A stretch of DNA of 64,000 nt. It comes from Jannaschia sp. W003 (GTDB taxonomy: Bacteria; Pseudomonadota; Alphaproteobacteria; Rhodobacterales; Rhodobacteraceae). The notes beneath the pieces are model-generated. The model was not told the origin of the DNA, did no database searches, and was given only the letters and a program-made list of their open reading frames with translations. The DNA lies in assembly GCF_025144335.1 (NCBI RefSeq), contig NZ_CP083539.1, positions 1,799,501-1,863,500 of the forward strand. Direction: 5' to 3'. Both the position numbers and the translations under genes were made by a program. Below, piece by piece: positions 43,743 through 52,792 of the stretch; positions within the stretch are counted from its first letter, which is position 1; every line of letters starts with the position of its first letter.

Positions 43743-44715
43743 GACGCCGCTCTCCCGGAGCCGCTTCGGCGGCCAGCAACCACCGGAATCCGGTCTCGCG
43801 TTCCGAGACCTCCCACAGCCGGCGCATCTCGGCCGGGTCGTGGGCATGCGGCTCCAGCGTGCCGCGGCCCACGGGACCGGTCCACTCCATGCGTCCGGTG
43901 GGGCCGTAGAGGGCGCGCGGCTCCAGCCCGTCCTCGGTGGCGCACATGACTTCCGGGTAGGCGCCCCGCTCGGCGGACTGCACGAGAGGGGACATCGCCA
44001 TGAGGCGGAACAGGATGCGGGTGCCCAGGCCGCCGCTGGTCTCGATCAGCGAGGTGCGCGACGAGCCGGGGTGGCAGACGAGCACCTCAACGCGCTTGCC
44101 GGCGGCGCGCACGCGCTCCTGCAATTCGTAGGCGAACATCATCTGCGCCAGCTTGCTCTGGCTGTAGGCGGGGTTGGCCGCGTAGTCCCGGTCCCAGTTC
44201 AGGTCCTCGAACCGGATGCGGCGCAGGCCCATCTTGTAGCCGAGGCTGGCGACCATGACGATCCGGCCCCCGGAGGCGTCGATCCGGTCGAACAGCATCC
44301 CGCAGAGGCGGAAGTGGCCGAAGTGGTTGGTGCCGAGCTGGCTCTCGAAGCCGTCCTCGGTGAGGCGCCGCTCGGGCACCTGGGCGATGGCCGCGTTGCA
44401 GATCAGCGCGTCGATGCGGGGCGTGGACCGCAGAACCTCCTCCGCCGCCGTGCGCACGGAGGCCTGCGACGCAAGGTCCATGCGAATAGGGCGCACTGGG
44501 GCGCCCGCGCCGAACTCCGCGCGGAGCTTCGCGACGGCCGCCGCCGACTTCTCGGCGCTGCGGTTCAGCATCACCACCTCGGCGCCCTTGCGAACGAGGA
44601 TGCGCGCGGCCTCGAAGCCCGCGCCGGCGTTGGCGCCGGTCACGAGGAACGTCTTGCCGGAAAGGTCGCCGAGACGCTCGGGCGTCCAGCCGGCGGGGCC
44701 GAAGGAGGTGGTCAT
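43735..44715 (-). CDS. Short-chain dehydrogenase/reductase
   Basis: 326 aa. It has the TGANAGAGFEAARIL cofactor motif (TGxxxGxG), CNAAIAQ in place of NNAG, and the YSQSK catalytic Tyr/Lys with an upstream serine (VMVASLG). The length and C-terminal extension are like retinol dehydrogenase/WW-oxidoreductase-type SDRs. It is the first gene of a three-gene operon, divergent from a TetR gene with two perfect dyads between them, so it is probably repressed by that TetR. The substrate is unknown. Confidence 0.85.
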   Translation of the reverse strand: MTTSFGPAGWTPERLGDLSGKTFLVTGANAGAGFEAARILVRKGAEVVMLNRSAEKSAAAVAKLRAEFGAGAPVRPIRMDLASQASVRTAAEEVLRSTPRIDALICNAAIAQVPERRLTEDGFESQLGTNHFGHFRLCGMLFDRIDASGGRIVMVASLGYKMGLRRIRFEDLNWDRDYAANPAYSQSKLAQMMFAYELQERVRAAGKRVEVLVCHPGSSRTSLIETSGGLGTRILFRLMAMSPLVQSAERGAYPEVMCATEDGLEPRALYGPTGRMEWTGPVGRGTLEPHAHDPAEMRRLWEVSERETGFRWLLAAEAAPGERRHG

Positions 44716-44771
44716 CGCGGGTATCCCGTGGTTGGGGCGGCGGCCCTTCGGGGGCGGCCGCGCTTGCTATC

Positions 44772-44829
44772 GTAAACCGTGGGGTTTACCTATGCGGAGC
44801 CGGATTGGGTGTAAACCCCCCTGTTTACA
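44772..44829. promoter_or_regulatory. Two GTAAAC-N6-GTTTAC dyads in the SDR/TetR intergenic region
   Basis: GTAAAC-CGTGGG-GTTTAC (44772-44789) and TGTAAAC-CCCCCT-GTTTACA (44810-44829) are perfect inverted repeats with equal spacers and centres 39 bp apart. They sit between divergent starts (44715 and 44848), as expected for operators through which the TetR protein controls both directions. Confidence 0.75.
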
Positions 44830-44847
44830 TTTCTGCGGAGAGGCGCG

Positions 44848-45444
44848 ATGAAGCTGACGGACCGGAAGCGCAAGGACATTCTCGACGCGGCCATCGTCGA
44901 GTTCCGCGAGCAGGGCTTCCCGGCCGCCCGCGTGAACCGCATCGCCGATCTGGCCGAGGTCTCGAAGCGCACGCTCTACAAGCACTTCGAGAGCAAGGAG
45001 GTGCTGTTCGCCGCCATCACCGACATCCTGCTCGACGAGATCGCCGCCGCGCCGAAGGTGGAGCTGCGCCGCGATGCACCCGTGCGCGCGCAGCTGGTCG
45101 AGGCCGTGCGGGGCTACGTGGCGCACCTCACGCGCGAGGGGAACATGGCGCTGAACCGCCTCGTGATGTCGGAGCTCCTGCGCGACCAGGGCCTCGCCCG
45201 CGCCTTCTCGGAGCGGGCGGCGGCGCAGGACGGCCCCGTCACCGGCCTCGTGGCCGACGCGATGGAGGCGGGCCTCCTGCGGCGCGCCGATCCGGCCTTC
45301 GCCGCGGGGCAGCTTCTGGCGATGGCCAAGCACTTCCTCGTCTGGCCCGACTTCTTGCTGGGCATGTCGTCGGGTCCGGAGGCCGGCGCGCTGGTCGAAG
45401 AATGCGTGGACACGTTCCTCGCCCGCTACGGCCCGGAAAGCTGA
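44848..45444 (+). CDS. TetR-family transcriptional regulator
   Basis: 198 aa with the N-terminal HTH (RKDILDAAIVEFREQGFPAA, IADLAEVSKRTLYKHFESKE) and a helical C-terminal domain of the TetR_C/AefR type (NRLVMSELLRDQGLARAF, AGQLLAMAKHFLVWPDFLLG). It is preceded by GGAG. The two palindromes upstream are its likely binding sites, controlling itself and the divergent SDR operon. The inducer is unknown. Confidence 0.88.
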   Translation: MKLTDRKRKDILDAAIVEFREQGFPAARVNRIADLAEVSKRTLYKHFESKEVLFAAITDILLDEIAAAPKVELRRDAPVRAQLVEAVRGYVAHLTREGNMALNRLVMSELLRDQGLARAFSERAAAQDGPVTGLVADAMEAGLLRRADPAFAAGQLLAMAKHFLVWPDFLLGMSSGPEAGALVEECVDTFLARYGPES

Positions 45445-45467
45445 GGGCCGGGCGCGGGGCCCGGCCC
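45445..45467. terminator. GC hairpin between convergent genes
   Basis: GGGCCGGGC (45445-45453) and GCCCGGCCC (45459-45467) form a 9-bp stem beginning right after the TetR stop and 7 bp before the end of the convergent oxidoreductase gene. It could serve both directions. It has no T-run. Confidence 0.45.
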
Positions 45468-45473
45468 CGAGCG

Positions 45474-46460
45474 TCAGGCCTCGACAACGACCTTGCCGAG
45501 CGCCCGGCCGCTTCCGAGCCGCGCATGGGCCTCGCCCACCTGCGCCATGGTGAAGCGCTCGGCGTCCAGCAAAGGGGCGACCGCGCCCGCGTCGACTAGC
45601 CGTGCGAGGTCCGCGAGGATCCGCCCGTGCGTCTCGCGGCCGACGTCGTGCAGCATCGGCAGGAGCATGAACACGACGTGCAGAGACAGGCCCCGGAAGT
45701 GCGCGGGCGTGAGGTCCAGCTCCAAGAGCGCGACGGTCGTGACCACGTGGGCGTTCAGCGCCGCGGCCTCGAAGGAGCCGGTGAGGTTCGCGCCGCCCAC
45801 GGTGTCGAACACCACGTCGAAGCCGCGCCCGCCGGTGTGGGCCGCCGCGATGTCCTCGGGCGTCTCCGCGCGGAAGTCGGCGAAGGCGGCGCCGTAGCCC
45901 TCGACCGCGGCGCGCTGGTCGTCGCCGGTGCCGGTCGCGACCACGTCCGCCCCGCGGTGGCGCGCCAGCTGCACGGCGACGTGGCCCACGCCTCCGGCGC
46001 CGCCCTGCACGAGCACTTTGTTCCCCGCGGCGACGCCCGCGCGGTCCAGCCCCTCCCACGCGGTGATGCCCACGAGGGGCAGGGCGGCCGCCTCGCGCAT
46101 CGACAGCGTTCGGGGCTTATGCGCCACGAGCCGCGCGTCGGCGGGGATGAACTCGGCCAGCGCGCCTTGGAGGTCAGCCAGGCCGCCCGCGCAGCCGTAG
46201 ACCTCGTCGCCCACTGCGAAGCCCTCCACGCGGTCCCCGACCGCCTCGATGGTGCCCGCGAAGTCCATGCCCAGCACGGCCGGCAGGGCGGGCGAGAGGG
46301 GAAGGTCCGTGCCCATCGCGCGGATCATCGTGTCGATGGTGTTCACGCTCGTGGCCGCGACGCGGACGAGGACCTGGCCCGGGCCCGCGGCGGGGCGGGG
46401 CATCTCGGCTTCCGCGAAGGGCGCGTCGGGGCCGTAGTCGGTGAGGGTCATGGCTTTCAT
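45474..46460 (-). CDS. Zinc-independent quinone oxidoreductase-like MDR protein
   Basis: 328 aa. Typical MDR parts are the N-terminal GroES-like domain (VLVRVAATSVNTIDTMIRAM, VLGMDFAGTIEAVGDRVEGF, VGDEVYGC) and the Rossmann domain KVLVQGGAGGVGHVAVQLAR with the NADPH motif GGAGGVG. No Zn-ligand cysteine cluster is present, so a quinone reductase/enoyl reductase-type enzyme is more likely than an alcohol dehydrogenase. It stands alone, convergent with TetR. Confidence 0.88.
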   Translation of the reverse strand: MKAMTLTDYGPDAPFAEAEMPRPAAGPGQVLVRVAATSVNTIDTMIRAMGTDLPLSPALPAVLGMDFAGTIEAVGDRVEGFAVGDEVYGCAGGLADLQGALAEFIPADARLVAHKPRTLSMREAAALPLVGITAWEGLDRAGVAAGNKVLVQGGAGGVGHVAVQLARHRGADVVATGTGDDQRAAVEGYGAAFADFRAETPEDIAAAHTGGRGFDVVFDTVGGANLTGSFEAAALNAHVVTTVALLELDLTPAHFRGLSLHVVFMLLPMLHDVGRETHGRILADLARLVDAGAVAPLLDAERFTMAQVGEAHARLGSGRALGKVVVEA

Positions 46461-46644
46461 CGGTGTCTCCTGCCGTTGCGTTGCGCTGGGGAGGAGATAC
46501 CGGGGCGGAGCCGGGAGGATAATCCGCTGGGATCGGAGTTCAGTTTTCGAAAATCTCGCGCAATCGGTGCCCCGATGCCGGGCGCGGTTCCACCCCCGAT
46601 GCCACGGGGGCGCCGGGGGCGGAGATAGCCTCGGGGAGAAGCGA

Positions 46645-47436
46645 TCAGTCGGCTACGTCACCCGTCAGCTCGCGGATCGCGTCCATCACCGCGGCGACGT
46701 GGCCGTCTTCACTCGCCGCCGGGTGGGGCGGCGCGAAGCGCCCCGCATCGTTGTCGAAGTAGCGGCCCGAGGCCTCCGCGAACTCGTCCCCCAGCGCGGC
46801 GCGCACGAGGATGTTCGCGCCCACCGCGAGGTCGTTGCCCGCGACGCCGAAGCCCTCCTTCACCATCTTCGAGGCCAGCAGCGAGCCGGGGTTCACCGCC
46901 ACGAACACAGGACCGTCGGGATGGGCACGGGCCTGCGCCTGCGTCTGGATCGTGATCGCCAGCTTGCTCTGGGCGTAGGCGGCCATGTCGCCGAGCGCGC
47001 CGCAGCCCCGCATCGCCTCGACGTCCACCGGCGCCTGCGCGGCGGAGGACAGGTTCACGACCCGGCCGTCGTTCGGGATGGTCGGCAGCAGCTCCCGCGT
47101 CAGCAGCCAGGGCGCGAGGGTGTTGACCACGAAGCGGACGTCGAGACCCTCGGGCGTGCGCGGATGGGGCGTCTTGAGCACGCCCGCGTTGTTCACGAGC
47201 ACGTCGAGCCGGTCGTGCCGCGCGCGGATCTCGGCGGCGAGGGACACCACCGCGCCCAAGTCCGACAGGTCGGCGCGGAACGTCTCGGGATCGCCGCCCA
47301 CCTCGCGGGCGGCGGCCTCCAGCTTCTCGGCGCTGCGGCCGTGCAGCAGGACCGCGTGGCCCCGCTCGGCCAGCATCTTCGCGGTCAGGAGGCCGATGCC
47401 GTCCGTCGCGCCGGTGATCAGGATCGTCTTGGCCAT
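46645..47436 (-). CDS. Short-chain dehydrogenase/reductase
   Basis: 263 aa. It has the TGATDGIG cofactor motif (8-15), [13 protein letters not shown] and YAQSK catalytic residues. The overall pattern is like retinol-dehydrogenase-type SDRs. It is 9 bp downstream of the flavin monooxygenase-like gene and is co-transcribed with it, so the pair may act on one substrate, which is unknown. A LysR gene lies divergent to the operon. Confidence 0.87.
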   Translation of the reverse strand: MAKTILITGATDGIGLLTAKMLAERGHAVLLHGRSAEKLEAAAREVGGDPETFRADLSDLGAVVSLAAEIRARHDRLDVLVNNAGVLKTPHPRTPEGLDVRFVVNTLAPWLLTRELLPTIPNDGRVVNLSSAAQAPVDVEAMRGCGALGDMAAYAQSKLAITIQTQAQARAHPDGPVFVAVNPGSLLASKMVKEGFGVAGNDLAVGANILVRAALGDEFAEASGRYFDNDAGRFAPPHPAASEDGHVAAVMDAIRELTGDVAD

Positions 47437-47445
47437 GGGAGCTCC

Positions 47446-48414
47446 TCAGTCGTGGAAGTCGGGCAGGACGTCGCCGGCCAGACGGTGCATCGTCTCCTCG
47501 ACGTCCGCGCCGTTGAACCGCAGATTCAACGCGACGTGGTTGATGCCGAGGTCGCGGACCTCCGCAAGGTAGCGCCGCAGATAGGCGGTGCCCGACCGGA
47601 AGCCGAGGTGGATCGGCGCGGGGGGCGCATCGGCCTCCGCCACGAGGTCCACGTAGAGCGACTGCATGACCGGCTTGTCGGGCAGCCCGGCCTCTGCGAC
47701 GCGGCGGCGGTAGTCGTCCACCACGCGGCCCTGAGCGGCGGCGTCGCGCGGATAGGTCATCCAGCCGTCGCCGTTCCGCGCGACCGAGTCGGGGGGCTGC
47801 CGGCTGCCGCCGGTGATCAGGAGGGGCAGGCGGCCCGCGGCGGGTTTGGGCAGCATGTCGATCCCGCCCCGCAGCGTGCCGTGCGCGGTGCTGGCCCGGG
47901 GGAAGTCCTCGGCCATCGCGCGAATGTACTCCACCGCGTCGCGGAACCGATCGCCCCGGTCCTCGAAGCCCATACCGAGCGCCGGATACTCCTCGGGCCG
48001 GTCGCCCGAGGCGACGCCGAGCAGCAGCCGCCCGCCCGACAAGACGTCCACTGATGCGGCGGCCTTGGCCACGTGGGCGGGGTGGCGCAGCGGCAGCACG
48101 ACGCTGGCCGTCCCGAGCGCGATGCGCCGCGTCGCGGCCGCCAGCGCGCCGAGATAGACGAACGGGTCGAACACCTGCCCCGCGTCGCCGAACGAGGGCA
48201 CGTCGAACGGCACGTCGCGCAGCCACAGCGCGGAGAAGCCCAGCTCGTCGGCCAGCCGCGCCCGTTCGAGGTGGCGCGCCAACGTGGGAACGGCGCGGTG
48301 GGGGTAGGCTTCCAGCGGCGCGACGAGGCCGACGCTCAGGCGCCCGGGCCGGAACACGGCGCCGAAGGCGCGGTTGAGAGGCGCGAAGGTGCGGGCGTCG
48401 TCGCGGTCGAGCAT
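47446..48414 (-). CDS. LLM-class flavin-dependent oxidoreductase
   Basis: 322 aa from ATG 48414. Bacterial luciferase-like fold signatures are ARLADELGFSALWLRDVPFD, FDPFVYLGALAAATRRIALG, LPLRHPAHVAKAAASVDVLS and GGRLLLGVASGDRPEEYPAL (flavin phosphate region). It is a reduced-flavin-dependent monooxygenase, with F420 as an alternative cofactor. It is the first gene of a two-gene operon with an SDR and is divergent from a LysR gene. Confidence 0.87.
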   Translation of the reverse strand: MLDRDDARTFAPLNRAFGAVFRPGRLSVGLVAPLEAYPHRAVPTLARHLERARLADELGFSALWLRDVPFDVPSFGDAGQVFDPFVYLGALAAATRRIALGTASVVLPLRHPAHVAKAAASVDVLSGGRLLLGVASGDRPEEYPALGMGFEDRGDRFRDAVEYIRAMAEDFPRASTAHGTLRGGIDMLPKPAAGRLPLLITGGSRQPPDSVARNGDGWMTYPRDAAAQGRVVDDYRRRVAEAGLPDKPVMQSLYVDLVAEADAPPAPIHLGFRSGTAYLRRYLAEVRDLGINHVALNLRFNGADVEETMHRLAGDVLPDFHD

Positions 48415-48582
48415 GGTCGGCGTCCTCGTCGTGCGTGGTGCATCCGGGGAACGGCGCGTGCGGCGCGGTGGCGCCGCTCCCCGGCGTCCGGCGGGGGAGG
48501 GGCGCCGGACTGTCCGCAACCTATCCCTTGCACGCGGGCGATGAACCCGCCCACATCCGAGTTCACTTTTCGGCTCCGGGAT

Positions 48583-49497
48583 ATGATCGCCGTGGACACC
48601 GACAACCTCCGCCTCTTCGTGATGGCCGCCGAGCGGCGCAACATCTCGGGCGCCGGGCGCGCGCTGGGCCTCGCCCCCGCGGTGGCGAGCGCGCGGCTCG
48701 CGAAGCTCGAGGGCGAGCTGGGGGTGGAGCTCCTGCACCGCACCACGCGCAAGGTGTCGCTCTCGCTGGAGGGCTCGGACTTCCTGCCTTATGCCCGCGA
48801 GATCCTCGCCCAAGCGGACGCGGCGCGCGTTGCCCTCGGCGGCGGCGGCGCGGGCCCGAGCGGCACGCTGCGCTTCGCGGCCCCCAGCAGCTTCGCGCAG
48901 CTCCACGTCATGCCGCTGCTGCACGCGTTCCGGCGCCGCCATCCGGACCTCACGCTGGACCTGCGCCTGTCCGACACGCGCTTCGACGCCATCGAGGGCA
49001 GCTTCGACCTCGCCCTTCGCAGCGGGCCGCTGGCGGACACGAGCCTGCGGGGCCGCAAGCTGGCCGACGACGTCCGCGTCCTGTGCGCCGCGCCCGCCTA
49101 TCTGGCAGAGCACGGCACCCCCGAGACCCCCGCGGATCTGGAGCGTCACGAGCTGATCGCCTGGGGCAGCGTTGAGCGGCGCGAACTGGTCGATGCCGCC
49201 GGCGAGACGGCCCCGATGGACCCCTCCCGCATGCTCTGCCGCGTGGTCGTCGACGACGGCGCCGCGCAGCGCGAGGCGACGATCGCCGGCGTCGGCATCT
49301 CGGCGAACTCGCTGTGGAGCGTGGCCCACGAACTGGCCGCAAGGCGGCTCGTCCGGGTGCTGCCCGCATGGCGGATGAACGACCGCTCGGTTCTCTGGCT
49401 GGTCTATCCGCGCAGCAACGTCCTGACCCCGAAGACGCGGGTGTTCATGGACTTCCTGATCGAGAACCTGGGCGACCACCCCGGGTGGGGCGGGTGA
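48583..49497 (+). CDS. LysR-family transcriptional regulator
   Basis: 304 aa from ATG 48583 (ATG 48541 would add 14 residues without a better SD). It has an intact N-terminal HTH (NLRLFVMAAERRNISGAGRA, LGLAPAVASARLAKLEGELG) and effector domain (GTLRFAAPSSFAQLHVMPLL, GSFDLALRSGPLADTSLRGR). It lies divergent to the LLM oxidoreductase/SDR operon and probably regulates it. Confidence 0.87.
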   Translation: MIAVDTDNLRLFVMAAERRNISGAGRALGLAPAVASARLAKLEGELGVELLHRTTRKVSLSLEGSDFLPYAREILAQADAARVALGGGGAGPSGTLRFAAPSSFAQLHVMPLLHAFRRRHPDLTLDLRLSDTRFDAIEGSFDLALRSGPLADTSLRGRKLADDVRVLCAAPAYLAEHGTPETPADLERHELIAWGSVERRELVDAAGETAPMDPSRMLCRVVVDDGAAQREATIAGVGISANSLWSVAHELAARRLVRVLPAWRMNDRSVLWLVYPRSNVLTPKTRVFMDFLIENLGDHPGWGG

Positions 49498-49687
49498 ACG
49501 GCGGCTCCCGCAGGCGATGCCCTGTCCGCCGTGTCGTCTGGCCGACGAGGCTCTTCGCCCCTCTTGGCTCGCTCGGCAGACACTTCGCGGAGGCTGCCGA
49601 ACGAATTCCATGGGACCGATTCCGGGCGACCTTGGGATGGCGTCGTCCGGGCCACCGGGGCGCCGCGGCCCAGGCCCCCGCGCGGTC

Positions 49688-49909
49688 TCACCAGAGCGCG
49701 GCCTTCGGCACCGCGCCCGGCTCGCCACTGGTGCGCCGGTTCGCCTCGGTGCGCGGCGGCAGCCCCATGTCCGCGAGGCGCTCGGCGGGCATCTCCGTGA
49801 GGGCGGCGGCGTCGCGCGCGTTCCGCTGGGCCTCGGCGTCCGCTGCCAACAGACCGGCGACGAGACGGCGGAGCGAGGGGCGGCGGGGTGCGATCAGGGT
49901 CTTGTCCAT
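49688..49909 (-). CDS. Small DUF1127-like protein, copy B
   Basis: 73 aa, the same length as copy A (2686-2907). It contains AQRNARDAAALTEMPAERLA and DMGLPPRTEANRRTSGEPGA and ends ALW, nearly as copy A. The SD CGGAGGATTTGAA on the minus strand matches that of copy A. It is divergent from a paralogue of the same regulator (50063-51691). Duplication of the whole module, including upstream DNA, is evident. Its role is unknown. Confidence 0.72.
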   Translation of the reverse strand: MDKTLIAPRRPSLRRLVAGLLAADAEAQRNARDAAALTEMPAERLADMGLPPRTEANRRTSGEPGAVPKAALW

Positions 49910-49934
49910 GGTTCAAATCCTCCGTTTGGATCGA

Positions 49935-49978
49935 CTGCGATGGAGGGAGCATGCCGTGCGCCCGCAAACGCAGCGCAA
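49935..49978 (-). promoter_or_regulatory. Conserved 44-bp block upstream of DUF1127-like gene, copy B
   Basis: The minus-strand reading matches 2618-2661 at 37 of 44 positions by eye, in the same position relative to the small gene's SD. The rest of the divergent region is clearly less alike, which points to selection on this block. Confidence 0.6.
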
Positions 49979-50062
49979 CGCGGTGCGGGGGATCGAGCGG
50001 CGCGGCGTCAGGCCCGCGCAAAAAACCGCGCCGCCGTCCGCAATTTCTCGTAGCCTCGTTCC

Positions 50063-51691
50063 ATGACGTCGCTCGTTCTGCATCTGACGGGATCGTTCCG
50101 CATCACCCGCCGCGATGGCGCCGCCCCGGGCTCTCCGAGCCGGCGGGGCCGCGCGATGCTGGCCTACCTGGCCTGCCAGCCGGGTCTGCGCGCGGAACGG
50201 GGCCTGATCGCCGACCTCCTCTGGTCGGACCGCTCGGAGGCGCAGGCGCGCGCCTCGCTGCGTCAGGAGCTTTCGCTGCTCCGGCGCCAGTTTCCGGGCG
50301 GCGCGATCGCCGCGGACCGGCTGGAGGTCTGGCTCGATCCCGCGCTCGTGGCCGTCGACGCGGACGGGGGCGGGGAGTTCCTGCAGGGCTTCGACCTGCC
50401 GTCCGAGGGGTTCGAGGACTGGCTGCGCATGGAGCGGGCCGAACGGGCCGGAAAGGGTCCTTCGAGCGACGCGCCCGGCGACGGGGCGCCCCCGCCCGAG
50501 CAGCCCGCGCTCGCGGTCATGCCGTTCGAGGAGCTGAGCGCCGAACGGGGCGACATGTTCGCCGACGCGATCGTCGAGGAGATCACCGGCGCGCTCAGCC
50601 GCGTGAAGACGTTCCACGTCGTCGCGCGGCAGTCGGCCTGCGCCGCGCCGCGGCGGGAGCTTCCGGTGCCCGAGCTCGCCCGGCTCCTCGGCGTCGACTA
50701 CCTGATCGAGGGCAGCGTCCGGCGCGCGGGCCGCCGCGTCCGCATCGCGGTGCAGCTCGTGCGCGGCGCGGACGGCCACACGCTGTGGTCCGAGCGGTTC
50801 GACGACGAGCTCGACGACCTGTTCGACCTGCAGGACCGCATTGCGATCCAGGTCGCCGGCCGGCTCGCGCCGAACCTGCGGACGGCCGAGATCGCGCGGG
50901 CCCGGCGTCACGCGCCGGGGGAGCGATCGGCCTACGAGCTGACCCTGACCGCGCTGCCGCACTTCTGGATGCACGACAGCGACGAGAACGACCGCGCCAT
51001 CGCCCTGCTCGACGCGGCGCTGTCGAAGGCGCCCGGCTACGGGCCGGCGCTGGCCCAGCGGGCGTGGTGCCAGTCGCACCGCTGCAGCTACCTCTGGGCC
51101 CGCGACCCCGTGCCGGTGCGGGCGGCCGCCCGGCGGGACTTCGAGGCCGCGCTTCCGGCGGTCGACGACCATGCGCCCGCCCTGACGGCGCTCAGCGCGA
51201 CGGCGGCGCTGGCGCTGCGCGACTTCCCGTTGTCGGAGGACCTCGCCCGGCGCGCGCTCGACATCGACCCGAACAATGCCTGGGGCTGGCTCCGCCTCGG
51301 CTGGGTCACCTGCTTCCTGGGCCGGACCGACGAGGCGCTGGCGTGCTTCGACCGGGCGGAGATGCTCAGCCCGCTCGATCCGTTCCTCTTCAACATCGCC
51401 TTCGGACGGTCCTGCTGCCTGCGCGCGCAGAAGGACTACGATGGCGCGATCGCCCTCATCCACAAGGGGCTGCGGGCCGCGCCCAAGGCGGTCTGGTCCT
51501 ACCGCCTCCTGTTCGGGACGCTGTGGCTGAAGGGCGACCGGGAGGGCGCGATCGCGGCCGGGCGCAAGTGGCGGGCGGCGCATCCCTGGCTCTCGCCGCA
51601 GATGCTCCTCGAGAGCCTGCCGTCCTGGGACTACGACCCGGAGTACCTCGACCTGCTGGCGCGGTTCGACGAGCTGATCCCCGACGACTGA
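50063..51691 (+). CDS. SARP-like winged-helix / TolB-like / TPR transcriptional regulator, copy B
   Basis: 542 aa, colinear with the copy at 896-2533 and identical over long stretches (for example FDDELDDLFDLQDRI and RRALDIDPNNAWGWLRLGWV). The order is the same: SARP-type DNA-binding domain, TolB/FlgO-like domain, TPR region. The linker at about 140-155 is shorter and more variable. It is divergent from the DUF1127-like copy B. Two full-length open copies suggest both are functional, perhaps with different signals. The following 238 bp hold no gene. Confidence 0.8.
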   Translation: MTSLVLHLTGSFRITRRDGAAPGSPSRRGRAMLAYLACQPGLRAERGLIADLLWSDRSEAQARASLRQELSLLRRQFPGGAIAADRLEVWLDPALVAVDADGGGEFLQGFDLPSEGFEDWLRMERAERAGKGPSSDAPGDGAPPPEQPALAVMPFEELSAERGDMFADAIVEEITGALSRVKTFHVVARQSACAAPRRELPVPELARLLGVDYLIEGSVRRAGRRVRIAVQLVRGADGHTLWSERFDDELDDLFDLQDRIAIQVAGRLAPNLRTAEIARARRHAPGERSAYELTLTALPHFWMHDSDENDRAIALLDAALSKAPGYGPALAQRAWCQSHRCSYLWARDPVPVRAAARRDFEAALPAVDDHAPALTALSATAALALRDFPLSEDLARRALDIDPNNAWGWLRLGWVTCFLGRTDEALACFDRAEMLSPLDPFLFNIAFGRSCCLRAQKDYDGAIALIHKGLRAAPKAVWSYRLLFGTLWLKGDREGAIAAGRKWRAAHPWLSPQMLLESLPSWDYDPEYLDLLARFDELIPDD

Positions 51692-51929
51692 CGGCTGCCG
51701 GAATTCGGGGCGGGAACCGTAACACCGCGCCTGCCCTCCGGGCCGCACCGGCGGAGCCGCCGACGCGGCTCCGCATCCCGCGGGCGCACTGCCTGCGCGA
51801 ACCTCGGACGGCCTTCGGAATGCGAATCCGGCCTCAAGCGCCGCCGAAGGGTGATTGTCCGCCTCGCGGCGCAGGACCTTCGCCCATTCCCTGCTTGCAC
51901 GCCCGCCCCCGCATGCGAGGCTCCGGCGC

Positions 51930-52745
51930 ATGACATCGCTCGCATCCCCTCCCGGCGGCCTGCCGCCCCAGTCGCAGCTCCTCTCGGGGCGTGCGCGCTT
52001 CACCGAGAGCTACGCCGTGATCCCGCGCGGCGTGCAGTCCGACATCGTGACCTCGTTCCTGCCTGGTTGGGAGGGGATGCGGATGTGGGTGCTCGCGCGT
52101 CCCCTCTCGGGCTTCGCGGAGACCTTCTTCCAGGCCGCGGTCGAGCTGGAGGCGGGCGGCGGATCGGACCGGCCCGAGCAAGACCCCGGCGCCGAGGGCG
52201 TGGTCTTCGTGACGCGGGGGGCGCTGTCCCTCTCGGTCGAGGGCACGGCTCATGCGCTGCCGGAGGGGGGCTACGCCTTCCTTCCGGCGGGCTGCCGCTG
52301 GACCGTCCGCTCCGAGAGGGGCGCCACGTTCCAGTGGGTGCGCAGGCGCTTCGAGGCCGTGGAGGGGCTGGACGCGCCGGAGGCCTTCGTGGCGCACGAG
52401 GGCGACGAGGCGCCGATCGCGATGCCCGGCACCGACGGCGGCTGGACCACCCGCCGCTTCGTGGACCCCGGCGACCTGCGCCACGACATGCACGTCAACA
52501 TCGTCTCCCTGGCCCCCGGCGCGGTGATCCCGTTCCTCGAGACCCACGTGATGGAGCACGGGCTCTACGTGCTGGAGGGTAAGGCGGTCTATGCGCTGAA
52601 CCGCGACTGGGTCGAGGTCGAGGCGGGCGACTTCATGTGGCTGCGCGCCTTCTGCCCCCAGGCCTGCTACGCGGGCGGGCCGGGGCCGTTCCGCTACCTG
52701 CTCTACAAGGACGTGAACCGGATGCCGGGCTTCCTGCCGGCTTGA
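51930..52745 (+). CDS. (S)-ureidoglycine aminohydrolase (bicupin)
   Basis: 271 aa from ATG 51930. Two cupin domains are visible: PGWEGMRMWVLARPLSGFAE, GVVFVTRGALSLSVEG (first) and VSLAPGAVIPFLETHVMEHG, LYVLEGKAVYALNRDWVEVE, AGDFMWLRAFCPQACYAGGP (second, with the metal-binding H/E/H set). The family releases ammonia from ureidoglycine to give ureidoglycolate. It starts the purine-catabolism cluster and feeds ureidoglycolate lyase (54324-54815). Allantoate amidohydrolase, needed just before it, is not in this window. Confidence 0.85.
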   Translation: MTSLASPPGGLPPQSQLLSGRARFTESYAVIPRGVQSDIVTSFLPGWEGMRMWVLARPLSGFAETFFQAAVELEAGGGSDRPEQDPGAEGVVFVTRGALSLSVEGTAHALPEGGYAFLPAGCRWTVRSERGATFQWVRRRFEAVEGLDAPEAFVAHEGDEAPIAMPGTDGGWTTRRFVDPGDLRHDMHVNIVSLAPGAVIPFLETHVMEHGLYVLEGKAVYALNRDWVEVEAGDFMWLRAFCPQACYAGGPGPFRYLLYKDVNRMPGFLPA

Positions 52746-52759
52746 GTGCCCGGGCATGG

Positions 52760-52785
52760 GCGCGGCCTCCGGTCGGGGGCCGCGC
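52760..52785. terminator. GC hairpin between convergent genes
   Basis: GCGCGGCC (52760-52767) pairs with GGCCGCGC (52778-52785) in the 47-bp gap between the ureidoglycine gene and the convergent permease gene. No T-run. Probably a bidirectional terminator. Confidence 0.45.
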
Positions 52786-52792
52786 GCGTCGC

